A DNA stretch of 64,000 nucleotides, from contig JAIVFJ010000051.1 in NCBI GenBank assembly GCA_025765615.1, positions 248,001-312,000 of the forward strand, written 5' to 3'. The notes beneath the pieces were generated by a model. That model was given only the letters and a program-made list of their open reading frames with translations. It did no database searches and was not told the DNA's origin. Shown in pieces: positions 11,253-23,400 of this stretch. The stretch is from Zopfochytrium polystomum (Eukaryota; Chytridiomycota; Chytridiomycetes; Chytridiales; Chytridiaceae). The position numbers were made by a program, and so were the translations under genes. Position 1 is the stretch's first letter. Each line of letters begins with the position of its first letter.

Positions 11253-13033
11253 ATGAACGGCGTTCCCGCCTGGACAATCGTCGCCAACACCTTCCGGATC
11301 ACAGGGACGACCGTCGTCGTTTGCATGGCGGTCGTGCTGTCGCTGGCGTCGATGGAATCCTTCCTGCGGTCCATCCAAAGCGTGCACCCACCAGTACAGT
11401 CGAGCCTCTACGTGCTGGGGATCGTGTTTTGCCAGACGACGGGGATCTTCTTCTTCATGGAGGGCATGCGGAGGATTCCGGGGCAGCCGTGGACGGCGCC
11501 CATCCACTGGGTGTTCGGGCCGTGCGAGGTTGCGGCGTTGGTCGTTCTCGGCGCGTTTTCGTCGGATCGATGGGCGCTGGTCGGGTGCGCCGCGATCGTG
11601 AGGACTCCAGGCAAGGTCCTAAAAAAAAAAAAAAAAAAAAAAATAAAGAAGCGAGAACTCGATATCACAAAGCTCTGACGTATTGTCCCCACCTCCGAAA
11701 ATTTTCGCAGGGCACTTTGTCGCCTGGATGCACCACCAGCCCGCCGAGACTCGCCTAGGAATCCGCGTCGTCACGGCGCTAGTTTTCGCAGCCATCCTCC
11801 AGTCCCTTGACTGGATTCACCCCTTGTTCTGCATGGCGACCGTCGCCACAAAGGACTTGACCGTCGGCGACGCGGCGAACTGGGTAATCCTGCTTTCGCT
11901 CATGGTCGCGGCCGTGGTTATCCGGCTGTCCGTGTTTGCGTTCTTCGCCAGCGCACTTGTCCTCACAAAGAAGCCGCGGTACCGGAAAAAACGGCACCCA
12001 CCCGCGACCGCGGCCAAGATCCTATCGGACACGCTGGATCTGTCGAGCGCGGTGCAGCCGGAGGTGAAAGCGCACGCGTCGATGATGAGGAGCGTGTCGC
12101 TCGCGGACGTGGACATGCGTCCGGAGGACCGGTTTCGACGGAGCATCGCCATTCTGTTTCCGGTGTCCCTCAGTTCAGCGCAATTCAAAAGTTATTTTTT
12201 TTTTTTTTTTCTTTTCTAGGGACTACAACCCACTAACACCAACGCATCCCAACAAATCTACAGTGTTCAGCATCGCGCCCGTCGTAAGCGTGCACCGGAT
12301 CTCCGACCGCGACCACGGGCTCTTTGCGTCCTTTGCGCTGCTCCTCGTCCTACAAAAACCGTTGTGGTCACTCCTCTCCGCAGCGTGGTCGCAGCTGCGG
12401 GACAAGACGCACCGCGGCCACCGCGGCGACCCGCTGCGCGTCCGGGTCGTGGCGCTGCTGGCGCAGCGCCGCAACCTGTTTGTCCTCCTCCACGAGCTCA
12501 TGGTCGACTGCGCGGCCGCGACGCTCGGGTCCGCCGTCGCCGCGCTCTTCTTCTGCCGCGACAGCCCGTGGCCGCCGCCGCCGCCGCGGTCCGGAGGTGG
12601 CGGCGACTGCAGCAGCAGCGGCGGCGGCGCGGCCGCCGCCGTGAGGCTCGCCGGGTCGTCCGTCGCGACGGTCGTTGCGCGCGGCGCGGCGCTGGTGGCG
12701 GCGAGCGTCGCGGTGAACGTTGTGGCGCTGGTGCACCAGGTCCGGTTGCGGCGGCGGCGGGCGGGTAGGGTTTTTGGCGCCGGCGGGGTCGTTGTGGATG
12801 TTGGGGAGGCGGGAGAGGGGGCGAGGGACGGAGGCGACGGCGGCATGGAGGAGGACGCTGGGGAGGAGGACGAGGAGGAAGAAGAAGAAGGGGCGTCGGA
12901 GGAGCCGGAGGTTGGCGAGTTTGCGTCGGGGTGGTGCGCTGTTGCGGCGGGGCTCTCGGCGGCGATGGTGTCGCTGTCGTGCGTCGCTTATGTTCGCGGG
13001 TTCTTTGGAAACGAGCCGTGCGGCCTCGAGTGA
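11253..13033 (+). CDS. Polytopic membrane protein B (paralog of the gene at 5272)
   Basis: Same unrecognised family as gene A: SSLYVLGIVFCQTTGIFFFMEG aligns with A's SLYVLGTAACLSMGGHALTEG, and FPVSLMFSIAPVVS with FPISIMFNITPLVS. Exons 11253-11610, 11711-12172 and 12264-13033 join in phase with no frameshift. Intron 1 needs a GC donor (AG|GCAAGG) at 11611, exactly where A has GT; it carries about 23 consecutive A. Intron 2 has donor GTTCAG at 12173. About seven to nine hydrophobic helices are visible, including WVILLSLMVAAVVIRLSVFAFFA and a final AVAAGLSAAMVSLSCVAYV. An acidic run (Glu/Asp-rich, about 12870-12910) precedes the last helix. ATG at 11253 lies directly before the first helix; the open frame extends upstream to 11013 but that part looks untranslated. 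Function unknown. Confidence 0.75.
11611..11710 (+). other. GC-AG intron with long poly(A) tract
   Basis: Exon 1 of gene B ends CCAG and the intron begins GCAAGG, the usual form of the rare GC-AG class. It ends TTTTCGCAG. The phase-1 junction restores the frame and matches the GT-AG intron at 5615-5686 in paralog A. About 23 A in a row fill 11619-11641. Confidence 0.75.
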
Positions 13034-13392
13034 GTTCGCTCGCTTCCACTCTGTTTGCATCGCGTCGCAGCTGCAGCCGCTTTGCGCCCGTGCCGACACG
13101 CACACGGCTCGCGGCGTATGTTCGCTCAAGATTGTGAACAATATGTTATGTAGGCACGACCAGTTCTCCCTTCGTAGCCCATGATTATTAACGTCATCGT
13201 GTACTCCAGTCCGCCTTGTCGAACAATTTGCTCAAACGGCATTGTCTGGCGTGGTGCTTTGATGGATGGGATCACATGGATGGATCGATGGATGGATGGA
13301 TGGATCATACAACTTGGCGTGGCTATCTCTTTTTAAAAAAATTACCGTAGCGTCCATCCCAACAACCCCCCTCCAATGATCAGACTGGGGAG
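13034..13392. other. Convergent spacer with (GGAT)n microsatellite
   Basis: 3' regions of membrane protein B and of the transporter on the other strand. A TGGA tetranucleotide repeat with a few interruptions occupies about 13260-13306. No gene seen. Confidence 0.7.
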
Positions 13393-15651
13393 TCACTTCG
13401 CCCCGTTAAAGTCGTCAATGAGAGCCAATACTGCAGACCATCCGCCGATCGGCTCCCCCAAACAGCCCAACAAACAGCAGCGTCAGGCCAAAGACCTTCT
13501 CCTTCAGCGGGCGGGCGTAGAACCCAAACAACTTGAAATCAAACAGCACAGGGAACACGAATATGAGTGCCTGAGTGGAGGTGGAGGGGTCGACGCGGAA
13601 CGAAAAGGAGAAGCCAATCGTCAGCACCCCGCATGTGAAATAGATTCAACACCCAATCGAACCAAAACTCACCGTATTCGCAGCCGCGCCCAGCAGCGTC
13701 ATAAAATCGTCAAAGAACGGGACAGCCATCGCCAACGAGGTGATGCCCACCAACACGGCGACCCTCAGCGCGGTCCTCAGCGCCGACTCCGTTCTTGCCG
13801 ACCTCCCCGGCCTCGCGACTTCCAGCCGCCGCTCCATCTCGAGCGCAAACGTGGTGATGAGCACTGGGATGGCGGCGAGGACGTGGGCGGTGATGACGGC
13901 GATGGAGAAGCTGGCGACGAAGCCAGCGGGGAGGTTGTTGAGGATGGGCGAGACGGTGGCGTTGCCGTAGGCCGCGTAGCCGACGACCGCGGTGATGATG
14001 TACATGAGGCTGATGACGCTCATCGAGATCGCGAGGACGCGGGGAAACTTTTGGGGGTCTTTCATAGAGGCTTCTACTTCCGGGTACTGCGTTTGAAAAG
14101 TCAAGAGTCGAGGTAGGTGTCGTTGGTTCATGTTCTGGACCGTTTGAAGAAGATAATCCACTCACAACGAAATTCCCGGCATACGAGAAGCTGATGCTGC
14201 CAAGGGCGGCGGGGAAACTGGGCAAAGTCAATCAACTTGTGGGTTGGGGCTGACGACCTGTCCGAGAGGTCTGCAACAGAGTAAACTACAACAGTCAAGA
14301 TGACAACGACGGTTGCAAACACGCCGAAAGCACTGGTAATTTTTGTTAATACTTACCCACTTGGATTCCATTAAAAAGTTCTCACGTACCTGAAAAAGGC
14401 GATTTCCTTCAATGACCTGTAATAGAGGAATGGAAATGCCACGATTGCTGTGCTTACGGCAATCCTGGAAACAGTATCAAAGTTTCGCGAAGATCCAGAA
14501 AGTTTGCGTACCAGACTCGTATCGAAAAGACGCCCACAAGTTGAGCCAGGTTCATGCCTACAAACAGAATAATGGCAGTTGTTGGTCAGGACGTTACGTG
14601 TCAATGCTAGAAAGCCACACGTGCTTACCCGAAAGAATAAGATAAACAATTGGAACGCCTTTGAAGAGCGCGGCGGTAAGTCAATCGATTTCCCAAAGTG
14701 TGAACCTCATACCGACCCAAGAGCATAGTATTACTAAACCCCTCCACGAAGATTCTTCCTCGTTCCCCAAAAGCCACCTGTCCTATATGCGCGAATCCTT
14801 TCAACCGCTTATTCCTGCGTCCACCAGAAGAAAAGAAAAATTGCGGGTGAGGGGAGCAGCAGAAAAAAAAAAAAAAACAAAAACAAATTAACTAACAGAA
14901 ACAGACAGTCTCCTTACCCCTGAGAGTATAGGCATTTGACAAGTAGCAGCCCAGAGTAGCTGTTTGCGAAAGCGGCAAACACAATGATCGCCACGCCCAC
15001 CCAGCCGCTCTGGTTGAGCGCAAACGGCAGCTGCAGAATCCCGCTGCCGGCGACCACGCAGCTGAAGGGCGTCGAGTGTTCGAGTTCATTGAAGTTTTGA
15101 GGACGCGAAGATTGTTACAAAAAAAAAAAAAAACAAAAAAAGGGAAGACAATGGCGCTATGCATGTGCACACTGACATGACGTGATAGACGGCCTCAATG
15201 ACGGAATTGCCGGTGCGGGGTCGCGCATCAGTCCGAGATGGGGAGGCCGCCACCGCCGCCGCGCTCGTCGCCACGTCCCAGGAGCGGCTCGCGGCTGTCG
15301 TGGGAGCGCAGCGGCGCGGCTGCCGGACGGAGGGGACGGAGGGGGTATGAATCGTCAGAGGGTGATTGATTGACGAAGCGGAAAGTGATCGTGGGGCGGG
15401 CTTCCTGCAGAGGGAAGAGACACAGCGGGAAGGGGGAAGGGAATTGAATCGAGGCCGGGGGGGTGGTGAGAAGGGAAGGGAGGGAGGGAGGGAGGGAGGG
15501 AGGAGGGGAAGGCAGTTAGGATGGGGGTTGGCGACTCGCCTTCTCCCTCCGCTCCTTGAGATGCTGTTGTTGATACAGCTGGCCCGGCGGCGGGGAGGAG
15601 CGAAGGCGGTGGCGGTGAAGCCCTTGGTGGTGGTGGTGGTGATCCCGACAT
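13393..15651 (-). CDS. Amino acid/auxin permease (AAAP) family transporter
   Basis: Multi-exon H+- or Na+-coupled amino acid transporter, plausibly vacuolar or plasma-membrane. From the probable ATG at 15651 a Pro/Ser/Gly-rich cytosolic tail leads to TGNSVIEAVYHV and then VVAGSGILQLPFALNQSGWVG, the diagnostic first helix of the family. Further helices: VPIVYLILSG, MNLAQLVGVFSI, IVAFPFLYYRSLKEIAFF, ATVVVILTVVVYSV, VLAISMSVISLMYIITAVVGYAAYG, FSIAVITAHVLAAIPVLITTFALEME, and a C-terminal ALIFVFPVLFDFKLFGFYARP plus LTLLFVGLFGG. About eleven helices, as expected. Near the end the best continuation (IGGWSAVLALIDDF to a stop at 13393) needs one base skipped in the C run 13455-13459; otherwise it stops at 13415. 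A similar +1 step near 15228 joins the tail to the transporter. Exon 1 may end at a GC donor. Substrate cannot be told from sequence. Confidence 0.82.
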
Positions 15652-15804
15652 TCTGCTGCGATTCGGAAAATCGGGAAAACGAAGCCGATGAATTAAATTG
15701 TGAAAAAAAATAAAATAATTCTGTGAATTCTGTGCAAAAACAAAAAAAACAACAGAAAATAAGAAAAAAAGACAAAAACAAAATACAAGCAAAGAAATGA
15801 AGAA

Positions 15805-15839
<35 letters not shown>

Positions 15840-15850
15840 TAGACAGAAAC
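15470..15850. repeat. Simple repeats: (GGGA)n and (AGAC)n
   Basis: A GGGA tract occupies about 15476-15505, inside the probable first intron of the transporter. An AGAC tract of about ten units lies at about 15804-15846, upstream of its start. Open frames reading through them (Cys-Leu-Ser-Val repeats) are not genes. Confidence 0.9.
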
Positions 15851-16021
15851 TCCCAAAAAGGAGAGAGGGTGGGTGGCACGCTGTGGCCCCAATCGAAAAA
15901 AAAAAGGAGGACCTAGCTATTACATTACTTACTTACCGACATTTTACCGACATTACGGTGCCGTCACACCAGATATTGATTTGACCCACACAAAACAAGT
16001 GCAAGGCACAAATACTGTAAA
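15652..16021. other. Spacer upstream of the transporter
   Basis: AT-rich, with several A runs and the (AGAC)n tract; presumably promoter of the minus-strand transporter. No gene seen. Confidence 0.5.
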
Positions 16022-16950
16022 TTAATTATGTTCCGCATCGTCGGCCAGCTCCTGCAGGCTCTCTTTGGTGGGGGAAACTGCCACGGAAAGGAAAGGGAAT
16101 TAAATACAATATTATGGCGACCGCAAACGATCGTGTGCCCTGAAGATGCAATTGAGACCCAGGAAATCAATCTGCTCGTGGCAACTTTTGACAGTGTTGG
16201 GTGCAGGTGAACGGTCGCCTTCTGAACCTGAGCCAGTCTTTCTTGACCCGCTGTGAGCTCCTGGGCTTTGAGCATCCACTCGTTATTGCTCGGAAAGCGA
16301 GGCAATGGTTGACCGGTCATCGAACCGCACCAAACTGCTGCTGATCATCCACCAATTGCTGAACGGCACTGTCTATCATTCGTGGATTGTTAGGAGTGCC
16401 ATTGAGAATCAGTGTGTTTGTCTCGCCGAAGACGCTTACAGACCCACTGCTGCACGAACGTTCAGTTTTTTCGAAGCGATCAAGTGCTTTCGAATCGCCT
16501 CTTTGGCGACACTCTCTTTGTCCTGCAGTCAATTATTGTTTTCGTTCGTTGATTGTTATTGTTTCGCTGGAAATGAACTTACTTTTGCATCATTCGAAAC
16601 CTGTAAAAGTCTCTCACTGAGGACTTCGATCTCCTGGTCCTTCTCCTTGATGTCCTCGTCCTTCTTTGCGTGGAAAGCCTTGGTGTCCTCGTCCTTCCTG
16701 GCCATGAGGGCAAGGAACTCTTTCAGCGGCACAGTCAGCTCGCCCGTCCCCGCCGCCGCCGCGGATCGAGTCTGGACAAATCGCGACAGAATAGCCCGGC
16801 TTGATGTGCACGGCGGTCAAGCGAATCGGATCTGCGGTGCTGGAAGCGGTCGCTAAATCTCAGAAGTGGACCAGGTAGCGCGGGGATGAACGGAGCGGCG
16901 GATACGGCGACTGCGGAGCACCACGGGACAATGATGGCGGCTCTTGTCAT
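16022..16950 (-). pseudogene. Disrupted coiled-coil protein gene (decayed or mis-assembled)
   Basis: Coding-like blocks follow one another on the minus strand but in changing frames. They are TADPIRLTAVHIKPGYSVAI (about 16780-16845), a charged coiled coil (LALMARKDEDTKAFHAKKDE, 16590-16720), a 63-bp intron with good signals (about 16522-16584), DKESVAKEAIRKHLIASKK, GETNTLILNGTPNNPRMIDS (16340-16430), NNEWMLKAQELTAGQERLAQ (about 16220-16290) and a last exon KESLQELADDAEHN with stop at 16022. At least two single-base and two two-base shifts are needed between blocks. The layout, a small N-terminal domain plus coiled coil, is vaguely like XRCC4/SAS-6-type proteins, but I cannot assign it. It lies between the transporter and the cytoplasmic dynein gene and could be a live gene with assembly insertions. 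Confidence 0.4.
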
Positions 16951-17083
16951 TTTGTTGACCTGTTTTGCTTTGACGAGTGCCTAAAAATTTGACTGGAAAC
17001 AGGAAAAAATACGCGCGAACGAGACACCCAGCTTTTTTATTTGCTTTCGTCCTGAACAAAAACGAAGGGAGAGAAAGAACACT

Positions 17084-17347
17084 TTAGAAAGCAACAATAG
17101 CAACTCCCTGCTGAACAATCGAGGAGATGATCTGCGAGTTCGTGACGAGCTGGGCGGTGAACAGCACAGCCGAGCGGTCACCGTTCAGGTAGACGGGAAT
17201 GTCCACGGTGGTTTTTGCCGAGACGGCCACAAGTGCGTCATGGCGGGTCCAAGTAAGACGGACCGTTTTCAAGCTGGTGGAGACCGACGACGACAGCTCC
17301 AAACCGCTTGTTTTCCACTCTCCGCCTTCAAGGCGCATACCTTTGTT

Positions 17348-17421
<74 letters not shown>

Positions 17422-20400
17422 TCAGCCGTTCCGCAATGGGTCGAAAAATAAATCCATGCACCCACCTGTCAGAGCAAACGAGTTCGCTGGGGCCTCCTCG
17501 GTAATAGCTGCGTCCAGGCGGAGTTCCTCCAAAGACCACTGGTTTTTCTGAGCGACAGCTTGCCGCGTGGCAGTAATATAGGCTTCAGGAATGAACAGAC
17601 CACCAATCCAGACACTGTTAGTGCCAATAGCGTCTGGTGCGTGGCAAATCTTCACAATCTGCTCCAAACGCAGCTGGAAGTCCTGAATCCACTGATTCAA
17701 CGAGATATTCACTGGTACTTTGTACTTCATCCAATGCGAAGGGACGATTCCTGTACAAAGTAGGTTAGGAGTCGTCGCCTTGATAAGGATTAACAAACCT
17801 TTGAGGAACGAGGACAAGAGCGCTCGCAGGTGGTTGGTTTGCTTGATCGCTCCCGTGCAAACTTGAATCAGACTATCAAGGTCACTTCGAACAGCGCGAA
17901 GAAGAGCGGTTCCAATCTGCAGCTCACGCTCGAAAAATCTGAACAGTGGATCCTTATCAGCGCTTGCACTTTTCATCTCTGGCAACGTCTGAAATAAGAA
18001 AATTAACGCACAAATCCTCGCAACCAGGGATGAGTGATCATGAATTCATACCACTGATGAAAGAATGGCAATCGCGTCTTCAGCAATTCGCTTAGCATCG
18101 CGCATCCACGCTGGCTGTTGAGATGCTGCGGCTGATTTCGAATCTCCAGATGTCTCAACATCTTCATCGTCAGCCAAACTCTTCATCTTTCGAATCCTCA
18201 GAAGTGCTGTCTTGGCTGCAAAGATATGAGAGACTGCTCAAAACATGGAAGGAGAGTTACCTTTTGAAATCATCAACACCCTTTCTGCATTGCCTGGGAG
18301 GCCAAGCCAGGTCGGGGGTTGCTGCTCCGGAAGTGCATGCACCCATTGCCAGATGTTTTCCAACTTTGTACCCTCCGGAATGAATAGGGCCCCGCCGTCA
18401 GGAGAAGCAGGGACGAGAGCAAAGTTGAGATCATAGCTAGAGGGTTGGAACAGTCCGTTGACGAACGAATTGAGTAGATTTTGATCAAACGAGCTGTCAA
18501 TCTTGCCACCGTAGACGGTCTCCTTGATGAGCGTTCGAATCGCAGCCCAGGGGATCTTCTCCGGGGAAATGTTTGTGCGCCCACCAGCCGCCTCATCAAG
18601 CCACTTGTCGATCACAACAAGACACATCTCGTAGTCAGAGTCATTGAACTCGTATGTCTTGGTCCATCCAAGCGGTGCATATCGCAGCCGTTCCTGCACA
18701 ATAGCATGAAGCCATGCGAGGAGGAAGTACAGTCTGACGCGCTCCGCAGGGCCCTTTGATGCCCTGCCAGGGGAAATAGCACCGAGCGTTTCCTGCAAGT
18801 TGGCTCGAATGCCTGGTGGTGGCTCAAACATGAGAGTTCGTGACATTCGAATGAGGTTCACTGGAACTTTTGGATTGATCTCCATGGTCAAGAATAGTCG
18901 GAAATTCTTGCTGGGCTTCATACTGTGCAGGCGTTTCTCAAGTTGACTGAGCCAAGCTGGTGCCAGATGGACGTTCTTGAGTAGAACCCAGCTTCCTGTT
19001 TTCACTGCACTGGAAATAGCAGAGTCTGCAAGAGAGAACCCTTCGGGAGAGCCCATCGCAACAGCTGCAATCTTCTGGGACACTTCACTTGCAAAGTTTT
19101 CGACGCGGTTACTTGCGTCATAGCCAGGAACTGAGCAAAATGCGATTGGGGTGGAGCAGTTTACTTCGTCGAAAACAATTCCTTTCAATTGCAATTCGCC
19201 CTGGTTTGATGTGCCGAATATCAATTCTGTAAGGCCAGAGGCAACTGGTAGGAACCTCTCAGGTCGCACAAACTTGATCAGGAGGAGCTTCCGCACAGCG
19301 ATTCTGATCTGCGATTTGACACCATCGGACCAGCAAACAGGCACGGAAGTTTCTGGATTCGGGCTGTCCATAAATGTTTTCCACTCTGTGGCGTTGGACT
19401 GAATGTGGTCAAAAATACTTGAGAATGGGGGAAGTCCTGCCAAGTGAGCCAGCCGGTTTCCAGTGGACTCTCCAAGTATTGCGTTGCAGCTTGATGAAAC
19501 AGAGGTTGCTTTGAGTCCATCATAGTCGTTGGTTAAGAATTCGTACTCCTTCTCAGATATTTCATCTTGAGTGTTCTTCAACTTCAGGAATGCAAGGGAG
19601 ATTCCAAAAACAATTTGGTCCTCATGGAGGAGAGCTCGTGAAGATCGCTGGTAAGAGATGGCGAAAAGATCTCGCATAATAATGTTCAACCTCGTCCCGT
19701 GATCGGTCACCTGGATCAGGTTTGGATTCTGGTGGAGGACAAACTGGAAAATGTCCGAGAAGAAATCAAGAGAGAATTGATAGAAGTGATTCAAGAGACT
19801 CAATTGCTCCAGAGTAAAGTAGATGGAGCTGCACGCTTGAGCAAGAGGTGTATAGGTGGCAGTCACAGTCTCGACTTCTTGCATAACAATGTCTGTGTCT
19901 TCGACCTTTTTCGTGATTTCTGCAGCCTCCGACTTCAATGTCTCCAGAGTTGCAATGATATTGTCATCATCCAAAATATTCCCCTTCGAGTCATTCAAGG
20001 CTTGCAACAAAGACTTTTCCAAGTGACGCAGACGGAGCTGGAATTCGCCACGCACCTTAACAAGGTCCGTCCTCTTCTTGTCCGTATCAGGGCGCTCAGC
20101 TTTAAGAACTTGATGCAAGCACTGGCTCTGCAAGCTGCCTCGAGTCACGGTGAAATTGCACAAACGTTACTCGGCTGCAAATGTCCGGTGGGAAGTTCAC
20201 AGTGGGATCTCGTGTTGACAGGAAGAGCGTGAATGCAGGCGAGAAGTCAATCTCCTGATTGCCAAGCCGAATCAGAACACGGCCACCAGTGCGCCGCAGC
20301 TCTTTGTTTAGAACTGCGTTCAAGATTGGGTCCAGGTTTTCCACATCCTGCACAAGAAGTGGATTTCCGAATCGGAGTGCACTCTCCAACACCTTGAGGA

Positions 20401-23400
20401 ACGCATCATCAAGGAAGCTTGTAACAGACAATCGACGGTCTTTGAAAGAATTCATCAGGAAGGTGGTAGCTTGGCCTGAAGGATCAATGATTAGTGGATA
20501 TCTGTTGAAAGCGTTTCAACATGAATTGCGTTCTCCGTGCAGAGATCGTCTGCTGGGAGAGCGCTCTCTTGCCAGCTGAGCCTTTCATCAGCTGTGGACA
20601 AGTACTCTGGAATTGAGATCTCCTGCTTGTACTGAATACCAGCGGCCGTTAGATGACCCATCCATTTGTTAAGGAGCACACTCCGGTACTGCTGATCGAA
20701 ATAGCCACCGTAGGCAAGGAATGCAGACGAAAGTAGGACATCGCCCACAATTGTGCCCATTTGAGCATCAAACGATTGGCTTGTAACACTCCAGCGTTCA
20801 TTTTCTGAGGAGAGATTATCCAACAATTTCAGACTGCGATCAACGCGAGACTTGACTCTCTCCATCTCCGTCTTCAGTTGCTGCGTCTCGCTAATAGGAC
20901 TGCATATTCATCCTTGAACAAAGCAATGCTTTTTTCCAGCTCAGCAATTGTCTTCTCCATCTGCGTCGCACGCGAACGAGTTTCCCCGGCACTCCTTTCC
21001 AGCTCTTCGACTTCTTGTCTGAGGGGGCCAACTCGTTCGAGAATGTCTGCGAATTTCACCTGTGCGGTGACCCACTGAACAAGGGGACCACATGCTTTAC
21101 TTGCTCGATTGACAGAGTCAAAGTTGAAGTTGGGGTTGCTGATGTAAGTCGACATGATTTCTTCACGGACGCGCCGAGACATTTTGTTGGTGTCATAGTT
21201 GACGATGCTCGCAATGAAGTCGTCCTTCCTGATGATGCCCTGAACAGTCTTCCAAGAGTCGATTTTGTGCCCAAGAAGTGTGCAAACTGACTCCATCGCC
21301 ATTTTAACCGCCTCTGGAGGATTGCCCATAGCGCGAACTTCCGTGAGGTGTTGCTTTTTGATGTTAGAGACTGAGGCCTGCGCCTCTTTCACAGCTGGCT
21401 CAGCATTTGCAAGATCTGTCATCACAATTTGCCGTCGCTCCTCAATAAGTACATTCTGCTTCGCAAGTTCTTGCTGCATGCTCAAGGAAACAACTTTCTG
21501 CTGCTCGGCTTCGCGTTGGTCGGCAACCATTTTCTTGAGCTTCTCCTCTGCCTGCCTGTTCTTAGCTTCAAGCTCTGTCTTCTTGATGGCCAAGCTCCGC
21601 CGTAACTCTTCAACTTTGATGACGGTGTCCCGCATTTTGTCCAGTCCAACATTCAGATGACGTTGCTGCTCCTCAAGGTCCTCACGCCGCTCATGGAACA
21701 GTTTCACGTAATGGTTAATAAAGTCCAAGTAGTGACGAGGAGTGACATGGTTGTAACGGCCTTGCCGCCGGCTCAACTTCGCATTGATTTCGTACAGAGA
21801 CATGTGGACAAATACGAAAGCATTGATAACAGCCTCTCGGTAGGTAGCCGGCATTTGAAGGTCCCGATAAACAATTGGGAACTGGAGTGGCGGGTTGTAA
21901 GTCGGCAGGTCCAGATCGAGGGTGTCTGTAAACTCTTTGCCAACTTGGTAGAATGCCTGGTCAGACCAGTCACCAAACCAGTCAAGAACACAGCGATTGA
22001 ATAAGGCTGGACTTGTAGCTGCTCTCGATGCCAAGCCTCCCTCAGGGGGGTTCATTGTGAATACAATGTGAAGATTCTTCATCACTTGGAAAGTAAACCA
22101 CTTGAAGAGCTCTTCAGGCGAGTCCAGGACAGCTCCTTCGCGTTGGGCACCCTCTTTGCATTGAGTCATAAGGGAAGTGTACTCGTCTCCTTCAAACAGA
22201 CCAGGGACTTCTCCATTAGCAAGCAAAGTGTTTATGCGCTCCAGGAAGCCAGAGTCCAGAACATTTGATTCATCCATAATGAAGCAAATCTTCTCTCCTT
22301 TGCAGCCTGCTCTTCGAAGGACTCCGCGGAGATCTTCATCAAAGTCTGCAGCTGTGTACTTGTTGTGCACTTTTATCTGGAACACACTTAAGCCATTCAT
22401 CCACGCCACAAAACGAGACAGGGTCGTCTGAAAGAAAAGGTCAGTGTTCAAGGACTCAGAATCGTTGGCATGCAAGTTACCTTTCCACTTCCGCTCACAC
22501 CGATCAGCAGTAGGTGACCCTGCATCTGTCTGAACACACGATCAATTCGCAGAACGTGTTCCAGGACATCGTGGAAGAGGACAAGAGGGACGTCAAGTTC
22601 CTCTTCATAGAATACTTTGAGGCGAGCACGAACAAACTCTCGAAGATCATCACGGCTAACAGGGACATAGTTCTTAGAAAGCCAGTTTGAGAATAGGATT
22701 GGCCGAGCAAGCGTTTCCTCAATGTTGACGTTGGGGAAGTATTTTGCAGCCACTTCATCAATATTTTTGTCAGTCCACTCCCGCTCTTCATCAGTCACAA
22801 GTCGGTCTCGGAAAAGCCGAAGACCCTCATGGGCCCAAATGCGAAGAAGTTCCTCTGTTGTGGAGAGACCATCAGACTGGCGAATCGCTTCATGAATTCC
22901 TCGGATCCATCGAGTCAGCTCGCGAGGAGAGTAAATGTAATGGGCTTGAATGTCCGGTGTGAATCTCTTCTGAGACCGAAGGTAGATATCGACCATTGCC
23001 CCAGTCAAAGCATCTGAGTAACCCCGCAAACTTGGGGCAAGTTTAAGAGTTGCTCGGCAGAACGTATTGTAAATTTGCGTAAGGGACAACTCTCCAGGGT
23101 AGTCGACCATGAGAAGAGGAGCATGGCGAAGGTAGCGATGACTCAATGGGACACGACCTGGGTCAGTTGGGGGGTTGCATGCACCGACAAATTGAATCCT
23201 CTCCAGTTTGACCCACACTTTGTCTGTCGTTCTCCAGAATCCGCCATGCTCAATAAGTTGCCGCATAAATGAGATTACCCTTTGAGTTCCATACTTGTCG
23301 CTTGCAGGAAGATTCATTTCATCACAGAAGAGAACCAGCCAACGACCAGGAACTTGTGGCGCAAGAATAACACCGGACGGAGTCTTGCGGAATTCGCAGT

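Noticed and set aside
15086..15892. Long minus-strand frame with Cys-Leu-Ser-Val repeats
   Set aside because: Mostly the translation of the AGAC repeat and adjacent T-rich DNA; only its 3' part overlaps real transporter exons.
16305..16856. 183-codon plus-strand frame with hydrophobic segments
   Set aside because: It is the complement of the minus-strand coiled-coil blocks, which have better coding character and splice sites.
17349..17419. Repeat array considered as CRISPR or satellite
   Set aside because: Pure GA dinucleotides without spacers, inside a spliceosomal intron; simple microsatellite.
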